From DSNY01 sp040752195 (lineage in GTDB: Bacteria; Pseudomonadota; Gammaproteobacteria; Burkholderiales; Burkholderiaceae_F), in the NCBI GenBank assembly GCA_040752195.1, contig JBFMFC010000004.1:62001-126000 (forward strand): a stretch of 64,000 bases of DNA, in the 5' to 3' direction. This document shows, one piece after another, positions 19,912 through 28,342 of this stretch. The notes under the pieces are model-generated. The model ran no database searches. It saw nothing but the letters and a program-made list of their open reading frames with translations, and was not told the origin of the DNA. The translations under genes and the position numbers were made by a program. The number at the start of each line of letters is the position of its first letter. Position 1 is the first letter of the stretch.

Positions 19912-20765
19912 TGAGACTGTGCGGCTTCGAAGTCGGGCTCGACCGGCCGCTGTTCGTGATCGCCGGGCCGTGCGTCGTCGAAAGCGAGGCGCTCGCGCTG
20001 GACACCGCGGGCCGGCTCAAGGAGATCACGGCGTCGCTCGGGATCCCTTTCATCTACAAGTCGAGCTACGACAAGGCCAACCGCAGCTCGGGCAGGAGCT
20101 TTCGCGGGCTCGGCATCGACGAGGGCTTGCGCATCCTGGCCGAGGTCAGGGCGAAGATCGGCGTTCCGGTGCTGACCGACGTGCACGACGAGGACGAAGT
20201 CCCGATCGCCGCGCAGGTCGTCGACGTGATCCAGACGCCGGCCTTCCTGTGCCGCCAGACCGACTTCATCCGCGCGTGCGCCGTCAGCGGCAAGCCGGTC
20301 AACATCAAGAAGGGCCAGTTCCTCGCGCCGCACGACATGAAGAACGTGATCGACAAGGCGCGCGAGGCGGCGCGCGAGGCGGGGTTGTCCGAAGACCGTT
20401 TCCTGGCCTGCGAACGGGGTGCCAGCTTCGGGTACAACAACCTCGTGTCCGACATGCGCTCGCTCGCGATCATGCGCGAGACGGGCTGCCCGGTCGTGTT
20501 CGACGCCACGCATTCGGTGCAACTGCCGGGCGGGCAGGGTACGTCGAGCGGCGGCCAGCGCGAATTTGTTCCGGTGCTCGCGCGCGCCGCGGTCGCCGTC
20601 GGCATCGCCGGAATCTTCATGGAAACGCACCCGGACCCGGTCAACGCCAAGTCCGACGGCCCGAACGCCGTGCCGCTGAACCGCATGAAGGAACTGCTCG
20701 AAGCGCTGGTCGCACTCGACCGCGCGACCAAGCGACACGGTTTCCTCGAGCAGCACTTCGAGTAG
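19911..20765 (+). CDS. kdsA: 3-deoxy-8-phosphooctulonate synthase (metal-dependent type)
   Basis: Condenses PEP with arabinose-5-phosphate to give KDO-8-phosphate for lipopolysaccharide. It is 284 residues, with KSSYDKANRSS and DATHSVQLPGG. The N-terminal motif FVIAGPCVVESE has a cysteine (C21) where the metal-independent E. coli enzyme has asparagine, so this should be the metal-dependent class. The start codon overlaps the pyrG stop by 1 nt, which implies translational coupling. Confidence 0.98.
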   Translation: MRLCGFEVGLDRPLFVIAGPCVVESEALALDTAGRLKEITASLGIPFIYKSSYDKANRSSGRSFRGLGIDEGLRILAEVRAKIGVPVLTDVHDEDEVPIAAQVVDVIQTPAFLCRQTDFIRACAVSGKPVNIKKGQFLAPHDMKNVIDKAREAAREAGLSEDRFLACERGASFGYNNLVSDMRSLAIMRETGCPVVFDATHSVQLPGGQGTSSGGQREFVPVLARAAVAVGIAGIFMETHPDPVNAKSDGPNAVPLNRMKELLEALVALDRATKRHGFLEQHFE

Positions 20766-20793
20766 CGCAGCGCCAGCAACGCCCCACTCCCCG

Positions 20794-21081
20794 ATGCCCG
20801 CCTACATCATCGCCGACGTCGAGGTCACCGACCCGGTGCAGTACGAGGAATACAAGAAGTTTTCGACCGCGGCGATGCGCGCGCACGGCGCCGAGGTGCT
20901 GGTGCGCGGCGGCCGTACCGAGCCGCTCGAAGGCCGCGCGCCGCACCGTGTGGTCGTGCTGAAGTTCCCGTCGATGCAGGCAGCGCGCGCGTTCTACGAT
21001 TCCACCGAGTACGCCCGCGCGCGCGCCGCACGCGCGAACGCGGCGATCATGAACATGTTCATCGTCGAAGGGCTGGCCTAG
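20794..21081 (+). CDS. DUF1330 family protein
   Basis: A 95-residue dimeric alpha/beta-barrel type protein (MPAYIIADVEVTDPVQYEEY) with the family features EVLVRGG and FPSMQAARAFYDSTEY. Its biochemical role is unknown. It lies between kdsA and eno with gaps of 28 and 10 bp, an order I know from Burkholderiales, so it is very probably in the same operon. Confidence 0.9.
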   Translation: MPAYIIADVEVTDPVQYEEYKKFSTAAMRAHGAEVLVRGGRTEPLEGRAPHRVVVLKFPSMQAARAFYDSTEYARARAARANAAIMNMFIVEGLA

Positions 21082-21091
21082 CCAAACAACA

Positions 21092-22375
21092 ATGAGTGCC
21101 ATCGTTGACATCATCGGCCGCGAGATCCTCGACTCGCGCGGCAACCCCACCGTCGAGTGCGACGTGCTGCTGGAAAGCGGCGTCATGGGCCGCGCGGCGG
21201 TGCCGTCCGGCGCGTCGACCGGTTCGCGCGAGGCGATCGAACTGCGCGACGGCGACAAGGGCCGCTACGGCGGTCGCGGTGTGCTCAAGGCGGTCGAGAA
21301 CATCAACACCGAGATCTCCGAAGCGGTCATGGGGCTCGAGGCGAACGAGCAGGCCTTTCTCGACCGCACGCTGATCGATCTGGACGGCACGGAGAACAAG
21401 TCGCGGCTCGGCGCCAACGCGACGCTCGCCGTGTCGATGGCGGTGGCCAAGGCGGCGGCCGAAGAGGCGGGGCTGCCGCTTTACCGCTACTTCGGCGGCA
21501 GCCAGGCGATGCAGATGCCGGTGCCGATGATGAACGTGATCAACGGCGGCGCGCACGCCAACAACAACCTCGATCTGCAGGAGTTCATGATCGTTCCGGT
21601 CGGCGCGACGAGCTTCGCCGAAGCGCTGCGCTACGGCGCGGAAGTGTTCCACGCGCTGAAGAAGCTGATTCACGACCGCGGGATGAGCACCGCAGTGGGC
21701 GACGAAGGCGGCTTCGCGCCGAACGTGAAGAACCACGAGGCGGCGATCCAGCTCGTTCTGGAGGCGATCGACAAGGCCGGGTACGAGGCAGGCAGCCAGA
21801 TCGCGCTCGCGCTCGACTGCGCCGCGAGCGAGTTCCATCGCGACGGCAAGTACCACCTCGAAGGCGAGAAGCTCGCGCTCGACGCGAAGGGCTTCACCGA
21901 CCTGCTGGCAACCTGGTGCGACAAGTACCCGATCGTGTCGGTCGAGGACGGCATGGCCGAGGACGACTGGGACGGCTGGGAGCATCTGACCCGGACGCTC
22001 GGCGCGCGAGTGCAACTGGTCGGCGACGACCTGTTCGTGACCAACACGCGGATCCTGCGCGAAGGGATCAAGCGCGGCGTGGCCAACTCGATCCTGATCA
22101 AGATCAACCAGATCGGAACGCTGACCGAAACCTTCGCCGCGATCGAAATGGCCAAGCGCGCCGGCTACACGGCCGTCGTCAGCCATCGCTCGGGCGAAAC
22201 CGAGGACTCGACGATCGCCGACATCGCCGTCGGCACCAACGCGCTGCAGATCAAGACCGGGTCGCTGTCCCGCTCGGACCGCATCGCCAAGTACAACCAG
22301 CTCCTGCGCATCGAAGAGGATCTCGGCGACATCGCCAGTTATCCCGGGCGCGGGGCGTTCTACAACCTGAGGTAG
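21092..22375 (+). CDS. eno: Enolase
   Basis: Glycolytic enzyme that interconverts 2-phosphoglycerate and PEP; PEP is also the kdsA substrate. It is 427 residues, the standard bacterial length. Markers are GREILDSRGNPTVECDV at the N-terminus, NVINGGAHANN, VEDGMAEDDW and GDDLFVTN with metal-binding acidic residues, and SHRSGETEDSTIADIAVG near the C-terminus with the catalytic lysine just before it (LIKINQIGT). Confidence 0.99.
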   Translation: MSAIVDIIGREILDSRGNPTVECDVLLESGVMGRAAVPSGASTGSREAIELRDGDKGRYGGRGVLKAVENINTEISEAVMGLEANEQAFLDRTLIDLDGTENKSRLGANATLAVSMAVAKAAAEEAGLPLYRYFGGSQAMQMPVPMMNVINGGAHANNNLDLQEFMIVPVGATSFAEALRYGAEVFHALKKLIHDRGMSTAVGDEGGFAPNVKNHEAAIQLVLEAIDKAGYEAGSQIALALDCAASEFHRDGKYHLEGEKLALDAKGFTDLLATWCDKYPIVSVEDGMAEDDWDGWEHLTRTLGARVQLVGDDLFVTNTRILREGIKRGVANSILIKINQIGTLTETFAAIEMAKRAGYTAVVSHRSGETEDSTIADIAVGTNALQIKTGSLSRSDRIAKYNQLLRIEEDLGDIASYPGRGAFYNLR

Positions 22376-22385
22376 TCGCGCCGCG

Positions 22386-22685
22386 ATGCGCGCGCTGACG
22401 ATCGTCCTCGGCATGCTGCTGCTGGCGATCCAGTGGCCGCTGTGGTTCGGCAAGGGCGGGTGGCTGCGCGTGTGGGAGCTGCAGCGCAGCCTCGAGGCGC
22501 AGCGGCAGGCCAATGACGCGCTCGCGGCGCACAACGCCGCGCTGGCTGCCGAAGTGCGCAGCCTGAGAGAGGGCCGCGACGCGATCGAGGAACGTGCGCG
22601 CCAGCAGCTGAACATGATCCGCGGCGACGAGCTGTTCTTCCAGTTCGTTACGCCGCCGCAGCCCGCCGCAACCGACAAGAAGTGA
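22386..22685 (+). CDS. ftsB: Cell division protein FtsB
   Basis: Bitopic septal ring protein that forms a coiled-coil complex with FtsL and FtsQ. The 99-residue product has one transmembrane helix (about residues 4-20, LTIVLGMLLLAIQWPLWFG) followed by a coiled coil (LQRSLEAQRQANDALAAHNA and on to about 65). It then has the conserved IEERARQQLNMIRGDELFFQ region. It lies 10 bp after eno, the usual place in proteobacteria. Confidence 0.95.
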   Translation: MRALTIVLGMLLLAIQWPLWFGKGGWLRVWELQRSLEAQRQANDALAAHNAALAAEVRSLREGRDAIEERARQQLNMIRGDELFFQFVTPPQPAATDKK

Positions 22686-22689
22686 CCGC

Positions 22690-23994
22690 ATGAATCTGTA
22701 CGCGAAGCTCGTCGCGCGCGAACGCGAGGGCCGGCCGCTGCAAGTCGGCCTGATCGGCGCCGGCAAGTTCGGCTCGATGTATCTGTCGCAGGCGCGCCGC
22801 ACGCCGGGCATGCGTCTGACGACCGTCGCCGATCTGGACGTCGGCCGCGCGCGCGAAGCGCTGCGGCGCGTCGGCTGGACCGACGCGGAACTGGCGGGCG
22901 TGAAGTTCACCGACGACGCCCGCGCTCTGATCGGCTCCGGCGACGTGCAGATCGTCATCGACGCCACCGGTTCGCCCGCGGCGGGTGTGGCGCACGTGCT
23001 CGCCTGCTGCGAACGCGGAAAGCACATCGTGATGGTCAACGTCGAAGCCGACGCGCTCGCCGGCCCGCTGCTCGCGCGTCGCGCGCGCGAGGCGGGGATC
23101 GTCTATTCGCTCGCCTACGGCGATCAGCCGGCGTTGATCTGCGAGCTCGTGGACTGGGCGCGTGCGTGCGGATTCGAGGTCGTCGCCGCCGGCAAGGGAA
23201 CCAAGTATCTGCCCGCGTATCACGCGTCCACGCCGGACACCGTGTGGGATCACTACGGGCTGACGCCCGAAGACGCGCGCGCCGGCGGCCTGAACGCACA
23301 GATGTTCAACTCGTTTCTCGACGGCACCAAGAGCGCGATCGAGATGGCGGCCGTGTCGAACGCAACCGGACTGGCCGCGCCCGACGGCCTGTCGTTTCCT
23401 CCGTGCGGAGTCGACGATCTGCCGAGGCTGCTGCGGCCGAAAGCCGACGGCGGCGTGCTCGAGCGGCGCGGCCAGGTCGAAGTCATCTCCAGCCTCGAGC
23501 GCGACGGCCGGCCGGTGCCGCGCGATCTGCGCTGGGGCGTGTACGTGACCTTCGCCGCCGGCAGCGAGTATGTGCAACGGTGCTTCAAGGAGTACGGGCT
23601 GGTCACCGATCCGAGCGGCACGTACACGGCGATGTACAAGCCGTACCACCTGATCGGGCTGGAACTGGGAATCAGCGTGGCGAGCGTGGGACTGCGCGGC
23701 GAGCCGACCGGCGCGCCGGTCGCTTTCAACGCCGATGTCGTCGCCACCGCCAAGCGCGATCTGCGCGCGGGCGAGGTGCTCGACGGTGAGGGCGGCTACA
23801 CCGTCTACGGCAAGCTGCTGCCCGCCGCGGCGTCGCTTTGCGCCGGCGCCCTGCCGCTGGGCCTGGCACACAGGCTGAAGCTGAAGAGCGACGTCGCCGC
23901 CGGCGCGACCGTGCGCTGGAGCGACGTCGATTACGACCCGAACGATCCCACCGCGAAGTTCCGGCGCGAGATGGAGCGGACGATGGCGCCCTGA
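22690..23994 (+). CDS. NAD(P)-dependent oxidoreductase with C-terminal SAF domain (homoserine-dehydrogenase-like)
   Basis: A 434-residue Rossmann-fold dehydrogenase (VGLIGAGKFGSMYLSQARR near residue 20) followed by a substrate domain and a C-terminal SAF-like segment (AKRDLRAGEVLDGEGGYTVY). Proteins of this build are often loosely named homoserine dehydrogenase or FlgA-like, but they belong to a group acting on sugar-acid or apiose/erythrulose-type substrates. I cannot choose a substrate. It starts 4 nt after ftsB, so it may be co-transcribed. Confidence 0.85.
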   Translation: MNLYAKLVAREREGRPLQVGLIGAGKFGSMYLSQARRTPGMRLTTVADLDVGRAREALRRVGWTDAELAGVKFTDDARALIGSGDVQIVIDATGSPAAGVAHVLACCERGKHIVMVNVEADALAGPLLARRAREAGIVYSLAYGDQPALICELVDWARACGFEVVAAGKGTKYLPAYHASTPDTVWDHYGLTPEDARAGGLNAQMFNSFLDGTKSAIEMAAVSNATGLAAPDGLSFPPCGVDDLPRLLRPKADGGVLERRGQVEVISSLERDGRPVPRDLRWGVYVTFAAGSEYVQRCFKEYGLVTDPSGTYTAMYKPYHLIGLELGISVASVGLRGEPTGAPVAFNADVVATAKRDLRAGEVLDGEGGYTVYGKLLPAAASLCAGALPLGLAHRLKLKSDVAAGATVRWSDVDYDPNDPTAKFRREMERTMAP

Positions 23995-24014
23995 AGGGCT
24001 GCCACCGACGCGTG

Positions 24015-24374
24015 CTACGGCCACACGCCCCAGTACCCGAAGCCGAGCGACCAGCGCGGGCGCCAGCCCCAGTGCGGGCCGTACCCGTAGGCGCCGTAAG
24101 GCCAGACGCGGCCGTAGTGCAGATCCAGCTGGTACTGCTGGTTGGCGCGCCGCCAGGCGTCGAGCTGCTCTTCGCGCGCGCGCGCGGCGTTTTGCTCGGC
24201 CAGGATCTGCGCGTTGAGTTGCGCCAGTTTCCGCGCCTCGTCCGGCGTCAACGTCGGCGGCGCGGCCGCTTCGGGCGAGGGCAGTCGCTCGATCCGGCTG
24301 CCATCCGGTAAAGGCGACGTCGCGCAGCCGGCCAGAAGGCCGGCGATCAGGATCGCGAGCGCATTGCGAGACAT
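24015..24374 (-). CDS. Small YXGX-rich lipoprotein
   Basis: A 119-residue probable outer-membrane or periplasmic lipoprotein. The signal peptide MSRNALAILIAGLLAGC ends in a lipobox (LAGC, Cys17). The middle is helical and charged (EARKLAQLNAQILAEQNAAR). The C-terminus is rich in Tyr, Trp and Gly (RVWPYGAYGYGPHWGWRPRW). No function is known to me. It lies 23 bp downstream of hslO and could be the last gene of that operon. Confidence 0.75.
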   Translation of the reverse strand: MSRNALAILIAGLLAGCATSPLPDGSRIERLPSPEAAAPPTLTPDEARKLAQLNAQILAEQNAARAREEQLDAWRRANQQYQLDLHYGRVWPYGAYGYGPHWGWRPRWSLGFGYWGVWP

Positions 24375-24397
24375 GCGTCCTCCTGCCTGCCGGGGCG

Positions 24398-25312
24398 TCA
24401 GTGCAGCGAATCCCGCGCGCCGGTGTCGGTCGATCCGGTCGAGAACAACTGCTCGACGTCGACCGGGTCGAACTCGTGGTGCGAGTTGCAGAAGTCGCAC
24501 GTCACCGTCACGGTGCCCAGCTCGGCGATGATCGAGTCGACCTCTGCGCGCCCCAGCGAAACGAGCATACGCCCGATGCGTTCGCGCGAGCACGTGCATT
24601 GGAACCGCGGCGTGAAGGCGGCGACCGCGTCGAGCTGTTCCTGCCAGTACAGGCGGCGGACGAGCTCGTCGGGGCCGATCGAAAGCAGCTCGTGCGAGTC
24701 GATCGTGCTGGCGAGCGTGACGGCGCGCTGCCAGGTCTCGCCGTGGTCGTCGCCGTCGGCGCGTCCACCCTCGCGCGGCAGCCGCTGCAGCAGCAGCCCG
24801 GCCGCGCCCGCGCCGTCGGCGGCGAGCCAAAGGCGCGTGTCGAGCTGCTCGGAGCGGCGCATGTAGCTCTCGAGCGCTTGCGCGATCGACGCGCCCTCCA
24901 GCGGCACGACGCCCTGGTAGGGTTGTTGTCCGGGCTTTGGATCGCGCGGATCGAGCGTGATCGCGCAGCGCCCTTGCCCGTTGGCGTTGACGAGGTCGCG
25001 CAAACCGGCGTCATCGGGGACGTGCGCGCCGGCGCGCAGCTTGGCGGTCGCGCGCAGCGCCAGGTCGGGCTGGCATTCGACGACGAGCAGCTTGACCGGC
25101 CCGTCGCCGTGGATCTGAATGATCAGCGCGCCGTTGAACTTGATCGTCGTCGATAGCAGCGCCGCGGCGGCGGTCATTTCGCCGAGCAGCCGCGCGACCG
25201 GCGCCGGGTAGTCGTGCAGCGCGGTCATCCGCTGCCATGCCTCGCGCAATTGCACCGCTTCGGCGCGGACGGGCGCGCCGTGGAACAGGAACTTCAGCAG
25301 CGCGTCGTTCAT
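24398..25312 (-). CDS. hslO: Redox-regulated chaperone Hsp33
   Basis: Holdase chaperone switched on by oxidation. The 304-residue product has the C-terminal zinc motif CxC-X30-CxxC (CTC then CDFC), the redox sensor of the family. The N-terminal domain includes FNGALIIQIHGDGPVKLLVVE and GQQPYQGVVPLEG. Its ATG overlaps the stop of the gamma-carbonic-anhydrase-like gene by 4 nt (ATGA), so the two are translationally coupled. Position in the B12-mutase operon is unusual and may be fortuitous. Confidence 0.96.
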   Translation of the reverse strand: MNDALLKFLFHGAPVRAEAVQLREAWQRMTALHDYPAPVARLLGEMTAAAALLSTTIKFNGALIIQIHGDGPVKLLVVECQPDLALRATAKLRAGAHVPDDAGLRDLVNANGQGRCAITLDPRDPKPGQQPYQGVVPLEGASIAQALESYMRRSEQLDTRLWLAADGAGAAGLLLQRLPREGGRADGDDHGETWQRAVTLASTIDSHELLSIGPDELVRRLYWQEQLDAVAAFTPRFQCTCSRERIGRMLVSLGRAEVDSIIAELGTVTVTCDFCNSHHEFDPVDVEQLFSTGSTDTGARDSLH

Positions 25313-26349
25313 CGGTGGTCTTCGCGAGCGGCCGACGCCTGCACGCGCGCGAGCGCCGCGGCGTAGTCGCAATAGGTTCCGATCGTGTCCGCGATCATCG
25401 CGCGCTTGCGGTCGTCCAGCGGTCCGAGCGCGCGCGCGGGCTGGCCGCCCCACAGTTTGCCGCTGGTCAGCACCTGCCCAGGCAGGGTCGTCGCGCCGGC
25501 CGCGACAAACACGTCGCTTTCGACTCGCGTGCCCGCGGCGATCACGCTGCCGATGCCGATCAGGCAGCGATCACCGATCGTGCAGTCGGCCATCCGCACG
25601 TTGTGCCCGATGGTCGTGTCGCGTCCGATCTCGATCCGTCCGCCGGGGCGGCAGTGAAGCTGCGAGTTGTCCTGCACGTTGCTTCGTTCGCCGATCGCGA
25701 TTTCGCCGCCGCCCGCGTCGAGCCGGCAGCCGTACCAGATGCTGCTCTTCGCGGCGGCGCGGATCGGGCCGCGCAGCGACGCCGTGTTGCCGACGAAGGC
25801 GCCGGCGTCGATCGAGGCGCGGCCGTCGCTGGCGGGCCAGTCGGCGGCCGCGGTTTCGATGCGGGCGCGCAGTTGCGCCCGCCGCGCGGCCAGTTCACCG
25901 GGCGCCAGTTCCCGCAGCGGCTTGGCCGGCTTGCCGGCGTAGAGCCAGCCGCCGGCGAGCCTGCTGCGGGGGAAAACGACCGCGCCGGCGTCGAGCACGC
26001 TGCCCGGCTCCAGCACCGAGCCGTCGAGGATCACCGCGTCGTCCTCGATCACGTTGTCGTCGCCGACGGTGCAGGCGTGCACGACCGCGTTGACGCCGAC
26101 GCTGACGCGATCGCCGATCAGCGTCGGATAGACCTCGTGCGCGATGTGCACCGAGGCGCCGCGGCCCATCGCCAGGTCGTCGCCGGCGCGCACGTCGTGG
26201 CCGTCGGCGCGGATCAGCGCGCCGGCGGCGAGCCAGGCGTCGCGGCCGAGCACGATGCGGCCGATCAGCGCGTGGCCGGCGGCGGCATGGCGCGGCGAAC
26301 CGGCGAGCCGCGGCGCAGTACCGCGGTAGGGCAGGAGATTCAGGGTCAC
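25309..26349 (-). CDS. Two-domain gamma-carbonic-anhydrase-like left-handed beta-helix protein
   Basis: 346 residues made of two tandem LbetaH domains (about 25-150 and 180-330), each full of I-G-x hexapeptide turns. Each aligns with YrdA/Cam-type gamma carbonic anhydrases. Domain 1 keeps the first and third zinc histidines (H68 and H91) but has Val86 at the second. Domain 2 keeps the first and second (H232 and H249) but has Ala254 at the third. The GTG at 26349 starts the first recognisable domain; no clear Shine-Dalgarno is seen. It overlaps hslO by 4 nt. The substrate is unknown; a CA or acyl-CoA-related role is possible. Confidence 0.85.
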   Translation of the reverse strand: MTLNLLPYRGTAPRLAGSPRHAAAGHALIGRIVLGRDAWLAAGALIRADGHDVRAGDDLAMGRGASVHIAHEVYPTLIGDRVSVGVNAVVHACTVGDDNVIEDDAVILDGSVLEPGSVLDAGAVVFPRSRLAGGWLYAGKPAKPLRELAPGELAARRAQLRARIETAAADWPASDGRASIDAGAFVGNTASLRGPIRAAAKSSIWYGCRLDAGGGEIAIGERSNVQDNSQLHCRPGGRIEIGRDTTIGHNVRMADCTIGDRCLIGIGSVIAAGTRVESDVFVAAGATTLPGQVLTSGKLWGGQPARALGPLDDRKRAMIADTIGTYCDYAAALARVQASAAREDHR

Positions 26350-26467
26350 GGTCAGGGATCGCTGGTGGCAGAGCGCGGCAGCGCGGGCGATGCCCGCACC
26401 GCAAAGAAATGGGGACGGACGAATCGCTCCCAAGCGTAGCGCAGCCGTGCCTGCGCCTCGGCCGAGG

Positions 26468-28210
26468 TCAACCCGCGCCCTCGCGCCAGCGCCGCTCGGC
26501 CTCGTTCCAAGCGGCGAGCGGCTGCAGGTCAGGCACCCAGGCGAGGCCGCTCCTGCCGTCGGAGGACATCGCATCGCCGGTGACCAACACGTCGAGCAGC
26601 GCCGGCCGGCCGCGGCGGTTGGCCGCCAGAGCGCGCGCCAGCGCCGCGTCGAGATCGGCGGCCCGCTCGACGCGCTCGCCGTACAGGCCGAAGGCTCGTG
26701 CCATCGCCGCGTGATCGGCGTGCTGCAAGCGCGTGCCGACCACCTTGCCGTACGTGGCGGTCTGGTCGTGCACTTCGATCTGCCAGGCGCCGTTGTTGGC
26801 GACCACGATCAGCAGCGGCACGCGATGGCGGGCGGCCGTGTCGATCTCCATCGCGTTGAAGCCGAAGGCGCCGTCGCCCGTCAGGACGGCGACGGTCCGA
26901 CTCGGCAGCGCCAGGGCCGCGGCGATGCCGAACGGCGTGCCGACGCCGATGCAGCCGAGCGATCCGGGATCGAGATAGGTGCTGCACTGCATGCCGACGC
27001 GGGCAAAGGACAGGAAGTCGCCGCCGTCGGCGATCACCACCGCGTCGCGGCCGATCGCCTGCTGCACGGCGCCCAGCAGGCGGTTGGGGTGCATGCGGCC
27101 GTCGGTTCCGTCGGGCGCGTTGCGCATCGATTCGGCGAGTTGGCCGGCGCGCTCCAGGTGCCTTGCGCGCAGGTCGGCCGCCCATTGGACGTCGAGTGCC
27201 GGCGCGCGCCCTTCGGCGTGACGGCGGATCGCTGCCAACGCCAGCGCCGGGCTCGCCAGTAGCTCGACGTCGCCGCGGCGGTTGTCGCGCAGTTCGCCCA
27301 CGGCGTCGGCGATGCGGACGAAGCGGGCATCGCCGAACACCGCCGGCGAGCCGTAGCCCAGCTGGAAGTCGAGCCGGCGGCCGACGGTCAGCACGAGATC
27401 GGCCTGGCCGAGCACCGTGCCGCGCATCGCCGCCACCGTCGACGGATGCGAGTCCGGCACCAGGCCCTTGCTTTCGCCGGTGTCGAGGTGGGGCGCGCCG
27501 AGCGCGTCGAGCAGCGCGATCAGCTCGTTGCGCGCGCCGCGGGCACCGCGGCCGCTGATCACCAGCGGCCGCCGCGCCGACCACAGCAGTTCGGCAGCCC
27601 GAGCGGCCTCGGCTTCGTCGACGGCGAGACGCGGTCGCGGCCTGGCGGCGAAGTGTTCGCGCAGTTGCAGCGCCGGCGGAACGCCGGCGCGCAGCGTATC
27701 CGTGGGAAAGTCGAGGTAGGCCGGCCCGGGTTCACCGCCGTGGCCGCAGGCGGCGGCCATCGCCTGATCGAGTTCTGCCGGCACCAGCGACGGCTCGCGC
27801 ACCGTCCGCGCGTAGCGGGTGATGGAGCGCACGAGGTCGGTGTGCACGGTGTCCTGCAGCGCGCCGCGATTTTCCTGCGGCCGCGGCGGCGTGCCCGAGA
27901 GCACGAGCACCGGCGCCCGCGCGACGTGGGCATTGGCGATCGCCGTCATCGCGTTGGTGACGCCGGGGCCGGCGGTGACCAGCGCGACGCCGATGCTCCC
28001 GGTCAGCTCGCCGAAGGCATGGGCCATGTACACGGCGGCGCGCTCGTCGCGCACATCGACGATGGCGATGCCCTCCGCATCGAGCCGCATCCAGATCGGC
28101 ATGATGTGGCCGCCGCAGAGGCCGAACACGCGGTCTACGCCGCGCGCCTTGAGCATGCGGGCGATGACGCCGGCGGCGCTGTCGGCGGTCAGGGGAGGGG
28201 GCGAGTTCAT
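26468..28210 (-). CDS. TPP-dependent enzyme, acetolactate synthase/2-hydroxyacyl-CoA lyase superfamily
   Basis: 580 residues with the three domains of TPP decarboxylase/lyase enzymes. The cofactor-activating glutamate is at about E56 (VDVRDERAAVYMAHA). The PP domain has GDGAFGFNAMEIDT followed by VVANNGAW for Mg-TPP. The C-terminus SSDGRSGLAWVPDLQ is a lid-like tail. An acetolactate synthase for isoleucine/valine is unlikely without a small subunit beside it. Because it follows a 2-hydroxyisobutyryl-CoA mutase gene set, a 2-hydroxyacyl-CoA lyase (ketone plus formyl-CoA) is my favoured reading. This is inference. Confidence 0.75.
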   Translation of the reverse strand: MNSPPPLTADSAAGVIARMLKARGVDRVFGLCGGHIMPIWMRLDAEGIAIVDVRDERAAVYMAHAFGELTGSIGVALVTAGPGVTNAMTAIANAHVARAPVLVLSGTPPRPQENRGALQDTVHTDLVRSITRYARTVREPSLVPAELDQAMAAACGHGGEPGPAYLDFPTDTLRAGVPPALQLREHFAARPRPRLAVDEAEAARAAELLWSARRPLVISGRGARGARNELIALLDALGAPHLDTGESKGLVPDSHPSTVAAMRGTVLGQADLVLTVGRRLDFQLGYGSPAVFGDARFVRIADAVGELRDNRRGDVELLASPALALAAIRRHAEGRAPALDVQWAADLRARHLERAGQLAESMRNAPDGTDGRMHPNRLLGAVQQAIGRDAVVIADGGDFLSFARVGMQCSTYLDPGSLGCIGVGTPFGIAAALALPSRTVAVLTGDGAFGFNAMEIDTAARHRVPLLIVVANNGAWQIEVHDQTATYGKVVGTRLQHADHAAMARAFGLYGERVERAADLDAALARALAANRRGRPALLDVLVTGDAMSSDGRSGLAWVPDLQPLAAWNEAERRWREGAG

Positions 28211-28300
28211 GGCGGTGGCGCTGGAACCTGGGTCCCGGCCTGCGCCCGGACGACACGGACTGTGGGCGTGTCGCAGGCAAGGCAGCGATGCCGTCTGTCG

Positions 28301-28318
28301 TTCCCGCGCAAGCGGGAA
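28301..28318. repeat. REP-like hairpin in hcmA-TPP enzyme gap
   Basis: TTCCCGC-gcaa-GCGGGAA, a perfect 7-bp stem with a 4-nt loop, followed by GCCAGCAG. It resembles the common betaproteobacterial intergenic motif ATTCCCGCGAAAGCGGGAATCCAG in slightly decayed form. It lies in the 132-bp gap between the mutase and the TPP enzyme genes and may affect mRNA stability or partial termination there. Confidence 0.6.
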
Positions 28319-28342
28319 GCCAGCAGTCGCTGTCCGTTTCGA

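Noticed and set aside
26468..28210. Biosynthetic acetolactate synthase (ilvB/ilvI)
   Set aside because: There is no regulatory small subunit gene or ilvC nearby, and the operon context points to acyl-CoA chemistry. I kept only the superfamily call with a favoured hypothesis.
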